From Strongyloides papillosus (lineage: Eukaryota; Nematoda; Chromadorea; Rhabditida; Strongyloididae): DNA of 64,000 nt. Of this stretch, positions 33,273 through 44,289 are shown piece by piece. The notes beneath the pieces were generated by a model. It saw nothing but the letters and a program-made list of their open reading frames with translations. It was not told the origin of the DNA and searched no databases. The translations under genes were made by a program, and so were the position numbers. The stretch is taken from NCBI GenBank assembly GCA_005656395.1, contig SRSI01000051.1:1-64000 (forward strand), given 5' to 3'. Numbering within the stretch: the first letter of the stretch is position 1; every line of letters begins with the position of its first letter.

Positions 33273-34894
33273 TATACATATAAACTACGGTTTTGAAATA
33301 GTTAAATACATCTGCAATAATATAATACCTTTTTTCATGGTAGATATAATGGTTAATATCAAAAACTAGGTGATTTTGGTGTAAAATAACTTTATTTATT
33401 ATATTAACTTAAATTACACGTGGGTGGCATGTTCGTTAAAATAAAAAATTTGTTGTTCAATTAACAAAATGAGGAATGATAAAATCGTTAACATTCCACA
33501 CATCGGTATATTTTTTGATTTTGTAGAAAGTGTAGAATGCAAATGTTGGGTAGAAGAACATTTAATTTATTATCTCTATATTTTTGTCTACTTTCAAATT
33601 ATTATAAAAAGTAAAATTTTTATAATTTTTTGCGACTCTCCTTAGTATTTACTAAAACAAAAATTAAAGCAAAGAGAATTTTTTTAATATGCAACATTAT
33701 AAAAGAACTAAGACATGATTAAGTATATTATAAGGCAATAATTAACTTTCCTTGTGGTTGCAATAACAAATACACAGTTCTACAATAATTAATACAGATC
33801 ACAAGTTAGTAAAATTAATAAAAATAAGAAAGGCATGAAATAATAAATTTAAAATTTACTTGAATGTTTTTGTTTAATGTATTCAAATTTGACGACATAC
33901 AATATAACTATCATGTCTAATACATTAATGATGACAAAAAATTTGTTTAAGCAAGGAGAAAAAAAATGTATATAATAATAAAACAAGAAAATCGATAATA
34001 TTTTACTCGAATATTTTTTATAAGTTCCTTAGTATAAGCGGATAAAAAATCAAACAAAAGATTCGCTGGAAACAATTAGAAAAAAATAACAAATGATCTA
34101 ATTATTCTTAAAAAAAGTAAAAATTTACTAGAAGATTATTCATATTTTTAAAATAAAATTTTTTTGTAGAAATTCCGATCATCATATCGTTTTTTGGTTT
34201 TTAAAAGTTATTTATTTTTCAACAACAGTTAGTTTAATGTTATTATTATCTTCAAATATGAGAAGAAAAATTAAACTTTAATTTTTGAAATTAATATCAG
34301 TATAATTAATGAAATTAATATGTATTAAATGAAAAATGATTCTTTTTTTTCTGATGAAATGAACTTAGTTTGACAAATTTATTATATGTATCAATGAAAT
34401 ATTTAGCTATTAATAATAACTTTATTATAAAATTAAAATGTAGTATTAATAAATTGAGAGTGGAGTATATCCCCTATGAGCATAAACAATACAACAAAAT
34501 TATTATAAACTTTTACTGTTATTTACAATGCCTTCTTTTTATTTATACATATTCCCTAAAAGTTCAGACGATGAATATAAGGTGTACTTTCTAAAAAACC
34601 TAGAAATTAGAAAAATGACGCATTGTTTTGTATTACTGTGAAATAATGTCTTTGTCATCTTTTCTTTTTAATTTACATACCTGTTTTGCCGCATTTTAGT
34701 CTTTGAGAAGTTAAAGAAGGATTTTTGATAGTGTGTATCCAACTGTAAGAATTTCTTTATAGTTATGTTATTGAGTTATTTATTTATACAATATTTAATT
34801 ATCATTAAAATAATACAAAGGTATGATTTTAAATTATTAGTTTTATGTATCATAAAAGAATATATAATTAGTCAGAACCAAATGCTTTTACATA

Positions 34895-37800
34895 AGTAAA
34901 AATGCAAATTTAGTATAAATTTTATACTATATTAAATTATAAATTTCACATTTTTATCATTATTATATCTTTGTCTTTTGATATTTATTATATTCATTTA
35001 TTTTAATTATAGATATTAAGAGACAAATAAATTAAATTTACTCTTACTGTTGCCGTTAAGGATTTGATAAAATTCGTTTTACTTGGGAACGAAGAAGTCA
35101 AATTCATCATCGATACTGCCGATAAGGTGCATCTGGAACAAACCTGGAATCGATAGTGGAAGATATCATTTCTAGGATAAATCGTGATTCTGACGTAGAG
35201 GAGGTTCCACCTGGGTTAAACTTAGATACTGACAAAGAAGGGTATCTGTCTGAAGAGGAAGTAAACACTGTTATAGAGAAGGATATCTCTGGGTTAAGTG
35301 TTAATACTTTTGTGGAGGAAATTTCATCAAGTGTTGTAGTGGTAAAGAAGACTGCAAAGATGAATGCATGGTTATGTCATCCTCTGTATGAAGATACCAA
35401 AGATGTCGGTGAATGGTTAGATGGTCTGAAGATGTCATCAATGATCGATGACGTGGAAGAGAGGAAATGTACCTATTTAGCTCATCTACGTGGCAATGAT
35501 ACAATTAAGAAAATTATCAGTTCTTATTGCAGTGATGTAACTAATTGGAGTGATCTTAAGACTATTCTGGTTAAGCGATGTGGTAAAGGTATCAGTAAAG
35601 AGTTGTCAATGATGAAGTTGAAGACCTTTGAGTTTAAAGTTAATGAAGGTATTAAAGATCAAGTAATTGAGTTTGGAAAGCTAATTGATGTTATTTTACC
35701 TGATGAGTTGTCAAGTGATCTTGGTATGGATATTAAGAAATTGATGCTTCAAACTTATTTGAGAGATCATAATGTTTTATGGAATCGTTGTAATGATGGG
35801 AAACATGATAATATGTATGAACTTGCTGGTGATTTAGAAATGACATGGGCTAGAAAGAAAAGTTCAAGTGGTAATAATTTTCATGGTAGAAAGAAGTTCA
35901 TTGATAAGAAGGATAATGTTAAGACTGAGATTAAAGGTAGTAATGGTAAATGTTTTGGATGTGGTGAGGCTGGCCACTATAAAAATAATTGTCCAAAAGC
36001 TGGAGATAAGGTTAAGAAGATTAATGGTCCTGTTGAAAATGCTAAAAGAGTTGAACAATTAGAAAATATGATTGAGAAGTTGTTAGAAAAGGAACATTTT
36101 GGTGAATTTGTTAGGAGAACGAATGATTTAAAGAATGGTACTCTTGTTGATGGTTCGAAACTAACGTCTCGTAGGGCGGATTGTAAAGCTGAATTTTATC
36201 TGCCAATTGGTATTTCTTATGGTAGTGAAGATGTTAAGTTTAAGCCTGTGGTAGGTTTGGTAGATACTGGAAGCACTAAATGCATAATTTCACGTTCAAC
36301 TGCGAATTTGATTGGTATTTCTTGTGATTTCTTACGTCCGAAAACGTATAGTTTAGCTAACAATTCTAGTTGGAAAGTGTTAGGTGAAGTTGAAGTTCAA
36401 ATTAAAGTTGGTAAAAATGTTGTAGATGTACAAGTAGCTGTTGTCCCTGATTCTGAAGTTTCACAGTCTCATAATAAGTTTCAAATGTTATTGGGAAGTG
36501 ATTTGCTTAAAGCTTGTGGAATTGTTATTGACTTTAAGAACATGAAGATGTACATGGATGAGAAACAGTTAGTGTCATTTAATGAAATTAAAGCTAATTT
36601 TGTACGGTTAGTTAGAAATGTACGTCGAATTAACATAGATATGACTCAGTCCATTGTGAAGAAGTTTCCAGAAGTAATGTCGAGAGAGAAAACTGATATT
36701 GGAGAATGTACAATTTCAGCAAGACCTATCTTGTTTGTAGAAGGGGCGAAATTTCCTAAGATAACAAGATTCAATCATAATTATGAGAAACAGAAGATTA
36801 TTGCTGCTCAAATTAAGGAGTGGAAAGATATGGGTGTCTTAGAAGAAGCTGATGCTCAAATAATTCTCAATGTTACTGTTGTCCGAAAGAAAGAAGCAAT
36901 TCTTGAAGAAGAGATTGATGGAAATGTCATGCAATCACGTGCTGTTAGTGGATGGAGAACTTGTATTGATGGTCGTCCTGCTAATAAGATTCTTCAGTAT
37001 GTTTCTTATGGTACTAAAGTTTTATCTCAACGTTTATCTCAATTGCAAGGTGCTACTAAGTTTAGTAATTTTGATTTAAGACAGTTTTATTTGCAAGTAA
37101 AAATGGCAGATGTTAATCTTAATCAATTTGGTGTTCAATGTCCTATCAGTAACAAGGTTTTTGCATTAAGAAGAATTCCGTTTGGTCTGTCTGTTAGTAG
37201 TAGTTTATGTCAAGAAGTATTAGATAAGGTTTTAATGATGGCAGAGATTGAAATATGCAAGACATTGATGTTAGATGGTGAGATGGAGAAAATTGCTCCG
37301 GAAAGGAAATTTGGTTTGTTTTCATATCAAGATGATATTGTGTTCTTTACAAAGAAAGAGTTGGAGTCTTCACATTTTAAAATGGTCGAGATAATTTTTC
37401 AAACGTTTAAACAGGTGAATTTAAAGATTAATGTAGCGAAGATGTCATTAAACGTGGATGAAATTCAATTTTTGAACTTTATGGTAAGTGCTAAAGGTTT
37501 AGCTCCATGTTTAGAATATGTCAAAGCTATTCAAGAAGTCCAAGCTCCAGTAGGAAAGAAGTCGTTGCAAAGATTCATTGGTATGATACAATATTATCGT
37601 ATTTTTATAGAGAATATTACAAAGAAACAATTGCCACTGCTTAAGTTATTGGAAAAGAATTCTATCTGGAAATGGGGAAAGGAGGAACAAAATAGTTTTG
37701 AGATGTTAAAGATGGATTTGATTAATGCTGCACAAATTAAATTACCTGATGTTATGAAAAGATTTTATTTATTCACTGATTGTTCTAAAGATTGTGAGGC

Positions 37801-39506
37801 AGGAGTTCTTGCTCAAGAAGATGAAGAATTTGGTAATGCTTTAAGACCATGTGCCTTTTATTCAAAACGTTTACATTGTTCTGGTTATACTCCAAGTGTG
37901 TTATTAGAATTACGTGCTCTATGTAACAGTTTATTGTATTTCAAGAAGTTAGTTGGAAATGCTCAAGTAATTGCTAAGAGTGATCATAAACCCTTGATAA
38001 GTATGTTGACTAATGGTAAAGAAAGTAGTTCTAAGTTTATGAAGTATATCAATCTTATAAATGAGTTTGGAAATGTTGAGGTAATGTTTATAGAAGGAAA
38101 AAAGAATATACCTGCTGATTTTTTATCTCGTGCATTTGTTAGGAAAGTAATGGTTAATGATTCTGTTAAAGATAGCCCTCCAGATCCAAATAAAATGAAA
38201 GAAATTTTTCATCAATATCATGATTGTTTAGGTCACGCTAGTTTAGCAAGATGTACACCTATTGTTTTATTACGTCATAATTGGATTGGTATTAAACGTG
38301 ATCTAGCTAACTATATTGACCAGTGTTCTACATGTAAAGTTGCCGTTGCTAAGTATAAAGAAAGGATGAAAGTAAATGTTATTGTACCTTCTAGACCACT
38401 TCAGATGTTGGCTATGGATGTTTCTGGGCCTCATAAAATAAGTTTGTCTAGTCATAAATATGTTCTAGGAGTTGTAGATGTTTTTTCTAAATATTTATGG
38501 TTATTTCCTTTATGTGATATCAAGACAAGTACAATAAGTAAAGAGTTAGAAACAAGAATTTTTATCCCATTCTCGTCTCCAATTTACATGCGTAGTGATT
38601 GTGCTTCAACTATGTTAGGAGGAGAGGTAAAGACATTGATGGAAAAATATAATGTTATTGTTGATCCAGGAATTGTTGGATATAAACAGTCAAATTGTAT
38701 GATTGAAAGGTGTTTCAGATCTTTAAATATTACAATGAGGAAAAGTCTTGATAATTTTGATTTATGGAATGAAGTTGTATGGTCAACAATGTATTCATAT
38801 AATAGACTAGTTCATGGTACCACTTTGCACACACCGTATGAAATTATGTTTGGTCAAAAGCCGATTCTCAAATCAGATGACAGGAAGGAGGTTGAAAAAA
38901 TTGCTGATTTTAAAGATAATGAAATAATTAGAAGTCAAACATACCTTTTAGTTGAACAGTTAATAGAAGCTGTTAGAGGAAAACGTTATGATGAAGATAA
39001 TTATGAAGTAACACGCTGTGGTAATGATGATAAATTAAATGTAACCGACAAACCACTGGGTGATCTTGAAAAGAAAAGTCCTTTGAAAAAACTTAAGGTT
39101 GGTGATCGCGTTATCATTCGTGATCATACTAGTGGTAAATGGGATGTGATCTATTCTGGAGGTAATGATAATGCATATATTGTCAAATCACTCTTAAAGA
39201 ATGCTGCTTATGTAGTCAAGGAAAAGAAAAGAGGACGTCCTAAGAAAGTTCATTTACAAGATATTAAACTTATTTAATGCTGTTTATGGTAATGGAAGTT
39301 TTAAGCAGGGAGATATTTAGAAAAAATGTTTAATTTGTATTTTAAATTTGTGGGGAGAAGTAAAAATGCAAATTTAGTATAAATTTTATACTATATTAAA
39401 TTATAAATTTCACATTTTTATCATTATTATATCTTTGTCTTTTGATATTTATTATATTCATTTATTTTAATTATAGATATTAAGAGACAAATAAATTAAA
39501 TTTACT
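34895..39506 (+). mobile_element. Gypsy (Ty3-type) retrotransposon 3, full length, AGT...ACT LTRs
   Basis: The LTRs at 34895-35042 and 39359-39506 are 148 bp and identical by eye. They run AGTAAAAATG to AAATTTACT instead of TG...CA. The CATA duplication is at 34891-34894 and 39507-39510; the P2 left arm near 27190-27200 has one CATA, giving the empty site. A purine tract (GTGGGGAGA) precedes the 3' LTR. No TGG-type primer-binding site follows the 5' LTR (the sequence is CTTACTGTTGCCG), so its priming may be unusual. Confidence 0.93.
35156..39277 (+). CDS. Gag-Pol polyprotein of Gypsy 3
   Basis: A single frame of 1373 codons, open back to about 35126. One CCHC knuckle (CFGCGEAGHYKNNC about 265) is followed by a protease (DTGST about 369), a reverse transcriptase (YQDD about 724), RNase H (FTDCSKD about 872), and an integrase with an HHCC finger (HDCLGHASLAR about 1021) and core (AMDVSG about 1086). 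The order is Ty3/Gypsy. The frame's first codon is GTG and the first in-frame ATG is at 35360 (codon 69). Translation may start there, or an upstream exon may supply the start. No internal stop was seen. Confidence 0.92.
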   Translation: MEDIISRINRDSDVEEVPPGLNLDTDKEGYLSEEEVNTVIEKDISGLSVNTFVEEISSSVVVVKKTAKMNAWLCHPLYEDTKDVGEWLDGLKMSSMIDDVEERKCTYLAHLRGNDTIKKIISSYCSDVTNWSDLKTILVKRCGKGISKELSMMKLKTFEFKVNEGIKDQVIEFGKLIDVILPDELSSDLGMDIKKLMLQTYLRDHNVLWNRCNDGKHDNMYELAGDLEMTWARKKSSSGNNFHGRKKFIDKKDNVKTEIKGSNGKCFGCGEAGHYKNNCPKAGDKVKKINGPVENAKRVEQLENMIEKLLEKEHFGEFVRRTNDLKNGTLVDGSKLTSRRADCKAEFYLPIGISYGSEDVKFKPVVGLVDTGSTKCIISRSTANLIGISCDFLRPKTYSLANNSSWKVLGEVEVQIKVGKNVVDVQVAVVPDSEVSQSHNKFQMLLGSDLLKACGIVIDFKNMKMYMDEKQLVSFNEIKANFVRLVRNVRRINIDMTQSIVKKFPEVMSREKTDIGECTISARPILFVEGAKFPKITRFNHNYEKQKIIAAQIKEWKDMGVLEEADAQIILNVTVVRKKEAILEEEIDGNVMQSRAVSGWRTCIDGRPANKILQYVSYGTKVLSQRLSQLQGATKFSNFDLRQFYLQVKMADVNLNQFGVQCPISNKVFALRRIPFGLSVSSSLCQEVLDKVLMMAEIEICKTLMLDGEMEKIAPERKFGLFSYQDDIVFFTKKELESSHFKMVEIIFQTFKQVNLKINVAKMSLNVDEIQFLNFMVSAKGLAPCLEYVKAIQEVQAPVGKKSLQRFIGMIQYYRIFIENITKKQLPLLKLLEKNSIWKWGKEEQNSFEMLKMDLINAAQIKLPDVMKRFYLFTDCSKDCEAGVLAQEDEEFGNALRPCAFYSKRLHCSGYTPSVLLELRALCNSLLYFKKLVGNAQVIAKSDHKPLISMLTNGKESSSKFMKYINLINEFGNVEVMFIEGKKNIPADFLSRAFVRKVMVNDSVKDSPPDPNKMKEIFHQYHDCLGHASLARCTPIVLLRHNWIGIKRDLANYIDQCSTCKVAVAKYKERMKVNVIVPSRPLQMLAMDVSGPHKISLSSHKYVLGVVDVFSKYLWLFPLCDIKTSTISKELETRIFIPFSSPIYMRSDCASTMLGGEVKTLMEKYNVIVDPGIVGYKQSNCMIERCFRSLNITMRKSLDNFDLWNEVVWSTMYSYNRLVHGTTLHTPYEIMFGQKPILKSDDRKEVEKIADFKDNEIIRSQTYLLVEQLIEAVRGKRYDEDNYEVTRCGNDDKLNVTDKPLGDLEKKSPLKKLKVGDRVIIRDHTSGKWDVIYSGGNDNAYIVKSLLKNAAYVVKEKKRGRPKKVHLQDIKLI

Positions 39507-39763
39507 CATAAAAAAATAGTAAGAAAAATAGATACATTTTATTTATTCGCTTTCAACAATATTTTTTTATTATATCAAAATTAAAAAAGTAAAAATCATG
39601 AATCAAAATATTTATTTAAATTTCTCTCATTAAAGAATTTTTATTAATAAAAATATTTTAAAAACTATCTTAAATAGTACGAATTTATTTAAATAACTAA
39701 AAAATTTATTTTCATATTTAAATACATTAATTTAATTTTTGATAAGAATAAATAATCAAAAGG

Positions 39764-39771
39764 TATAAAAA
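39764..39771 (+). promoter_or_regulatory. TATA box of arginine-rich copy 2
   Basis: TATAAAAA 44 nt before the ATG at 39808, the same spacing as in the other two copies. Confidence 0.55.
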
Positions 39772-39807
39772 GATAAAAATTTTATATTCGTGCGTTCTGA
39801 TTTTACA

Positions 39808-40128
39808 ATGAAAAGTACTACTTTTGCTATTGTATTTATCTTGTTAACTAATCTATTCATAACTGAATCTTTTGTAATCAAAGGAGATTTAACTTATAAC
39901 AATAAAGAAAGTGCTAATATTTTACCGATTGTTTTAAATGATGATGTCAATAATATTGAAAAAAGACAAGCTAGGCGAAGGCAAAGGATTATACGACGAC
40001 GAAGAAGACAAAGAAGACAACAAATAATGAATCTTCAAAACAGTGTTAATGCTTTACAAACACAGTTAAGTAATCTTGAAGTAGCTATTAGTTCAAGACT
40101 TATAACTGTAATGACAGTGGCGGGTTAA
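39808..40128 (+). CDS. Small secreted arginine-rich protein, copy 2 (P2 right arm)
   Basis: 106 residues. It has a signal peptide (to about 21), Lys-Arg at 52-53, an arginine block 53-70 with 12 Arg of 18, and a helical tail with regularly spaced L, V and I (about 74-98). It is almost identical to copy 1 because the two lie in mirror positions of P2; the ends differ (VAG versus MG). An in-frame GTG 18 nt upstream is not needed. The gene points away from the palindrome centre, as copy 1 does. Confidence 0.65.
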   Translation: MKSTTFAIVFILLTNLFITESFVIKGDLTYNNKESANILPIVLNDDVNNIEKRQARRRQRIIRRRRRQRRQQIMNLQNSVNALQTQLSNLEVAISSRLITVMTVAG

Positions 40129-40757
40129 GTCGATTGGAGCACTTATCTAAATAATTTTACAGTATGTTAGAGTTGTTTAGAAAAGTGCAATATATTGAAC
40201 AAAATTATTTTTTCATTAAAATAGAATATAAAATGATAAAAGAAATTGACAGTTTGACAAAATGTCTTTAAAAAAAATGATATAATATTACTAAACATTG
40301 TTATAAGTTTATTAAAATAAAGTTTTAAAATAATATTTTTTGCTTTGTTATACGATTAAAATAGAACGTAGTATTATTAAATGAAGACATACCTTTAATA
40401 TACGAATTTATAAATGTATATTTTACATTACAACAGTGTTTTAAGATATGTAAATCTACAAAAATTGTTCTTATAGCGAAAGTTTCTTTCGTTCTTTTCG
40501 TGTCTTTTTAGCATATGTCACTAATTTTTTGTCCATTCTGAAGATTTTTATTGATCTCAGGAGCTTCGGGAGGGTGGGAGTGAAATGTAATATATATTTC
40601 TAAATTCGTATAATGAAGTTATGTCTACATTATATAGCACTACGTGTTATTTCAATCCGCATAAAAAAAATACCACACGTTATTTCAAATGTATATATTA
40701 TATTACAACAGTGCTAGTTTGTCTGCGATGAAAAATGTTTTGTAAAATATATGCATA

Positions 40758-42000
40758 TATATAAAACAATTTCAGAAATTTTTATTAACGGTAAGAGAGA
40801 AATAAAATATTTAAGCATATTAATGTACAATCTTAAGAGATAAAATTAATAAAGTTAGCTTTACACACATAAAAACATATCACAAAATATAAAAAAATGT
40901 ACAGTTCATTGATATAGTTTTGACAATAAACAAATTTTTAAATGCAAATTGTATATTATTCGTAGTAGTTTTTAACATTACAATTATTCAATTTTGTTAC
41001 TTACAGGGTTACATATAAGTTACTTTCATCAGTTAAAAGTTAGTGATATTTTTTATAGTTTACAAAATTTTATGATGTTATATCCATTCGATATGTGTAA
41101 CGCCCCCAGAAGGCGTTATTCAGAAACAGATATAAATACCAAGATGAATTCATTCTCAATATCATATATTTTGAAATAGTAAAAATTATTGTTAATACAT
41201 ATTAATACAAGGTTCTATATTTTTTTATTTCATATTATCATCTGAGGATAGCACCTCGTTAAAAAAGCTTATATATGATCATTTGTTTTTTTAGAATATA
41301 TTTTAAGATCGTTCGAAAGAGATTAAACTTAAAGAAAGATATAGGAATTTGTATTAGTATCATTTTTTCTGCGTTTTTTTAAGAAAATTAAACAGAACTT
41401 ACTATAGTAAAATTTTTATTGGTGTATTAATCTACAAAAGAAACAAGAACATATGATATAAAGAACTTAAAGGAATTACTAACTTTTAATTATTTTAATT
41501 ATGACTTATTTCCTCTCCCAATGTCAGTTGGGTTACCTCTATTTTCACTCTATGTAAGAATTACATTTTTTGTAATATTATGGCTATTTGATAAGCTATT
41601 TTCTTTTCTATAATGTATTAAAAAATTCATAAATTAAAGCTAATTATAGGAAAAGTTAAGGAAGTTTTATAATGAGTATTTTTCTGCAATTACTAACGAA
41701 AATAAATTTAGAAATTAAAAATTAAAATAGGAAATTAATAATTAACGAGAATATATATTTTAACCTATAAAATATCATAACTAATAATATTTGCTTCTTA
41801 TTGTTCAATATAACATTTAAAAGTTGTAAAAATTTATATTTATTTTTTTTATAATAAACGAAAACTTTCAATTTTAAATGCTTTATAGCTTTACTTATAT
41901 GTATTAAAATAATGGATTTTGCATAGTTCATAAAAAAAATTTGAAATATCAAACGTTTATAACATTATTAAAAAATATTAAAAACGAAGAATTCTATCTA
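40758..42000. other. Intergenic stretch after P2
   Basis: No convincing gene. A 61-codon frame at 40994-41179 lacks support. A short hairpin, AACGCC...GGCGTT, lies near 41099-41115. Confidence 0.4.
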
Positions 42001-42896
42001 TAATGCAAAAAAATGTCCCACTATTTTAAAAAATTGAATATTTTTCAAATTTAAAAAATATCAAGCGATAGCAAAAATTTTTAAACAACACAAAATATTA
42101 GATTGTCGCTTACTTTTTGCCCTTTTTTTACAAATATATATATGTTTGATTTTAAAATTAATGTGACTTTTTTGATTTTAATATTTTTTATGACATTATG
42201 TCCATTTAGATCTTAACTTGTTTTTTATTTTATAAAATATGCTATTAAAAGTCAATTTCGTGTAAAATTATTGATGTTTTAAAAAGATCATTATTCTAAA
42301 CAATCTACTAACAAAAAAAAGTTTAGAAATTTCATAAAAATAATAATGAAAAACAATAATTATTTACTCACACAAAGTATTATTAATAAAAATATTATTT
42401 TAATATTCGTTCTTATTTTAAATTAAAATATGTAAAAGTTTATTTTTCTTACTATAAAAAGAAATTTATACTATTTTATAACTTTTCATAAGTTTGATTT
42501 TTAAAAAACATTATGAAAAAAATTTAGAGTATCAAATGTGAAAATTTCATAAAATACAATTTATAATAATTCAAACTATTGAAAAATATTAAAAAAATGT
42601 ACTGTAATATGTTAAAAATGTTTTTTATAAAAGTTTTTGTAATTTTACATAGAATTACATTTTAACCATGTATTTTAAAATGGATTGTAGAAAACAACTT
42701 ATATTCTAAAATAAAAATAGTATACTAAAAAAATAGAAACTTATTTTAATAATTCTCTAATTATTGTTTTAATTTTTCATATACAAAGAATTGCGATAAA
42801 ATTAAACGAAAATCTAGAAAATTCAAATTTTTTTAAGTAGAACAAATTTGTTACATTTTATGCAAACCTGTGTTCTTTTTATTTTTTTGTGTGTAG
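42001..42896. mobile_element. TA-flanked MITE copy 3, truncated and reversed
   Basis: A diverged reverse-complement copy of the MITE at 2147 and 48285. The inner landmark GCAAAAAAATGTCCCAC is at 42004-42020 and the other terminus (ATTTTTTTGTGTG) near 42884-42896. The outermost bases of the left terminus are missing. The 70-codon frame at 42848-43060 overlaps this terminus and is not a gene. Confidence 0.7.
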
Positions 42897-43748
42897 GTGT
42901 TAACATCTTAATATTATTACAAATTAAATATTTTTTATTCATCTTAAATTTTTTAATGAGATTATGGGCTTTCAAATCAGTATATGACCATAAAGACATG
43001 TTAGCTTTGAAAAAAGTTGAACTTTTTAAAATTTTAACGATTTTTTTTCAAACACACTAAAGAGTGCAAAAAAATAACTTCTAATTACTTTAATGTTAAT
43101 GAGTTAGAAATGATACAGCAAAATGATGGCATTTGTGCATAAAAAGAGAGAAAATTATTATATCTCTTTATTATAACTATTTTATTATATTGGTTTTCTT
43201 ATTGTTGTAACGCTATAATTTTAGATGTGTTAAACTAAAAAATTATTTACTAATGCTTTAACAAAAAAATTTATTATAAGAAATATAGAAAATTCTAACT
43301 GTAAAATCTTAAAAGCCAATAAATGGTTAATTAATGTATTATCATAAACTTAATTTTCAATCACTTGTAGTTATAGTTTATTAACGATAGAAAATGACAT
43401 TTTAAAAACGACAAAATAACGTAACAATTCAATATTAAAATATTCTTGTTAACCACATAATATATCTTTTTTGTAATCTTATTGATTGTTTTTATGGGTT
43501 CAATTAAAAAAAAATAGTTTAAAATACTCAGATTATAAAAAGAATAATTTTAAAATTTTATTTTAATAAACTTATAACAATGTTTAGTAATATTATGTAA
43601 ATTTTTTAAAGACATTTTGTCAAAATGGAAATTGTTTTTACCACTTCATATTCTATTTTAATGAAAAAATAATTTTGTTCAATATATTGCACTTTTCTAA
43701 ACAACTCTAACATACTGTAAAATTATTTAGATAAGTGCTCCAATCGAC

Positions 43749-44075
43749 TTAACCCCCCACTGTCACTACAGTTCTAAGTCTTGAACTTATAGCTACTTCA
43801 AGATTACTTAATTGTGTTCGTAAAACATTTACATTTATTTGAAGATTGTTTAATAGTTGATTTCTCCTTCTTCTTCGTCGTTGCCGAGCTGCTCTTTGTC
43901 TTCGATTAAGTTGTCTTTTTTCAATATCATTGACATCTTCATAACTTAAAGCAATCGGTAAACTATGAACGCTTTTTTTATTGTTATAAGTTAAATCTCC
44001 TTTGATTATAAAGGATTCAGTTATGAATAGATTAGTTAATAAGATAAATACAATAGAAAAAGTAGTACTTTTCAT
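43749..44075 (-). CDS. Small secreted arginine-rich protein, copy 3
   Basis: 108 residues from ATG 44075. The architecture matches copies 1 and 2: signal peptide, Lys-Arg at about 53-54, an arginine block (RRQRAARQRRRRRRN) and a helical tail (NVLRTQLSNLEVAISSRL). The signal peptide and tail are better conserved than the middle, and the arginine block has changed sequence while keeping its charge. The reading frame has stayed open despite divergence, which supports a real gene. An upstream ATG at 44093 is in frame but only about 20 nt from the TATA box. Confidence 0.65.
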   Translation of the reverse strand: MKSTTFSIVFILLTNLFITESFIIKGDLTYNNKKSVHSLPIALSYEDVNDIEKRQLNRRQRAARQRRRRRRNQLLNNLQINVNVLRTQLSNLEVAISSRLRTVVTVGG

Positions 44076-44111
44076 TGTAAAATTAGAACGCATGTATATA
44101 AAATTTTTCCC

Positions 44112-44119
44112 TTTTTATA
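44112..44119 (-). promoter_or_regulatory. TATA box of arginine-rich copy 3
   Basis: TATAAAAA on the minus strand, 44 nt before the ATG at 44075. Confidence 0.55.
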
Positions 44120-44226
44120 CCTTTTGATTATTTATCCTTTTCAAAAATTAAACTAATGTATTTTAAATAAATATAAATTTTTTAGTTATTTAAATAAATT
44201 TGCATCATTTACTAAATTTTATGAAA

Positions 44227-44272
44227 TCAGCCTTAGACCCGCCTTCGGCAGGTCATAGCTGGTCCGCGGAGC
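44227..44272 (-). mobile_element. Orphan Helitron 3' terminus
   Basis: On the minus strand this block repeats the one at 19224-19269: GCTCCGCGGACCAG, a hairpin GACCTGCC...GGCGGGTC (44236-44254), TAAGG and then CTGA followed by T. CTGA fits CTRR. Any Helitron body would lie to the right, but no helicase is seen there, so this would be a non-autonomous or truncated copy. Confidence 0.55.
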
Positions 44273-44289
44273 AAAATTTTTATTAAAGC

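Larger units (their letters stand above)
33100..40757. repeat. Inverted repeat P2, right arm
   Basis: Partner of 21864-31996, interrupted by Gypsy 3 (34895-39506). It preserves the empty sites of Gypsy 2 and LINE 2. Bases 33273-34894 mirror 30325-31825 and contain no recognised gene. Homology with the left arm stops at about 40757 (TATGCATA), after which the sequences differ. Confidence 0.95.
43530..44220. repeat. Third copy of the arginine-rich gene unit
   Basis: Homologous to about 26370-27010, in the same orientation and including the flanks of the arginine-rich gene, but more diverged than the two P2 copies are from each other. It ends next to the Helitron-end-like block at 44227-44272. 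Confidence 0.75.

Noticed and set aside
34895..39506. Copia or BEL/Pao assignment for Gypsy 3
   Set aside because: Integrase follows RNase H, which excludes the Copia order, and the reverse transcriptase and protease motifs fit Ty3/Gypsy better than BEL/Pao.
21864..40757. P2 as an assembly mirror artefact
   Set aside because: The arms carry different insertions with proper target duplications and show small sequence differences, which an artefactual mirror would not produce.
42848..43060. 70-codon frame at 42848
   Set aside because: It overlaps the terminus of a truncated MITE copy and has no start context or homology I can see.
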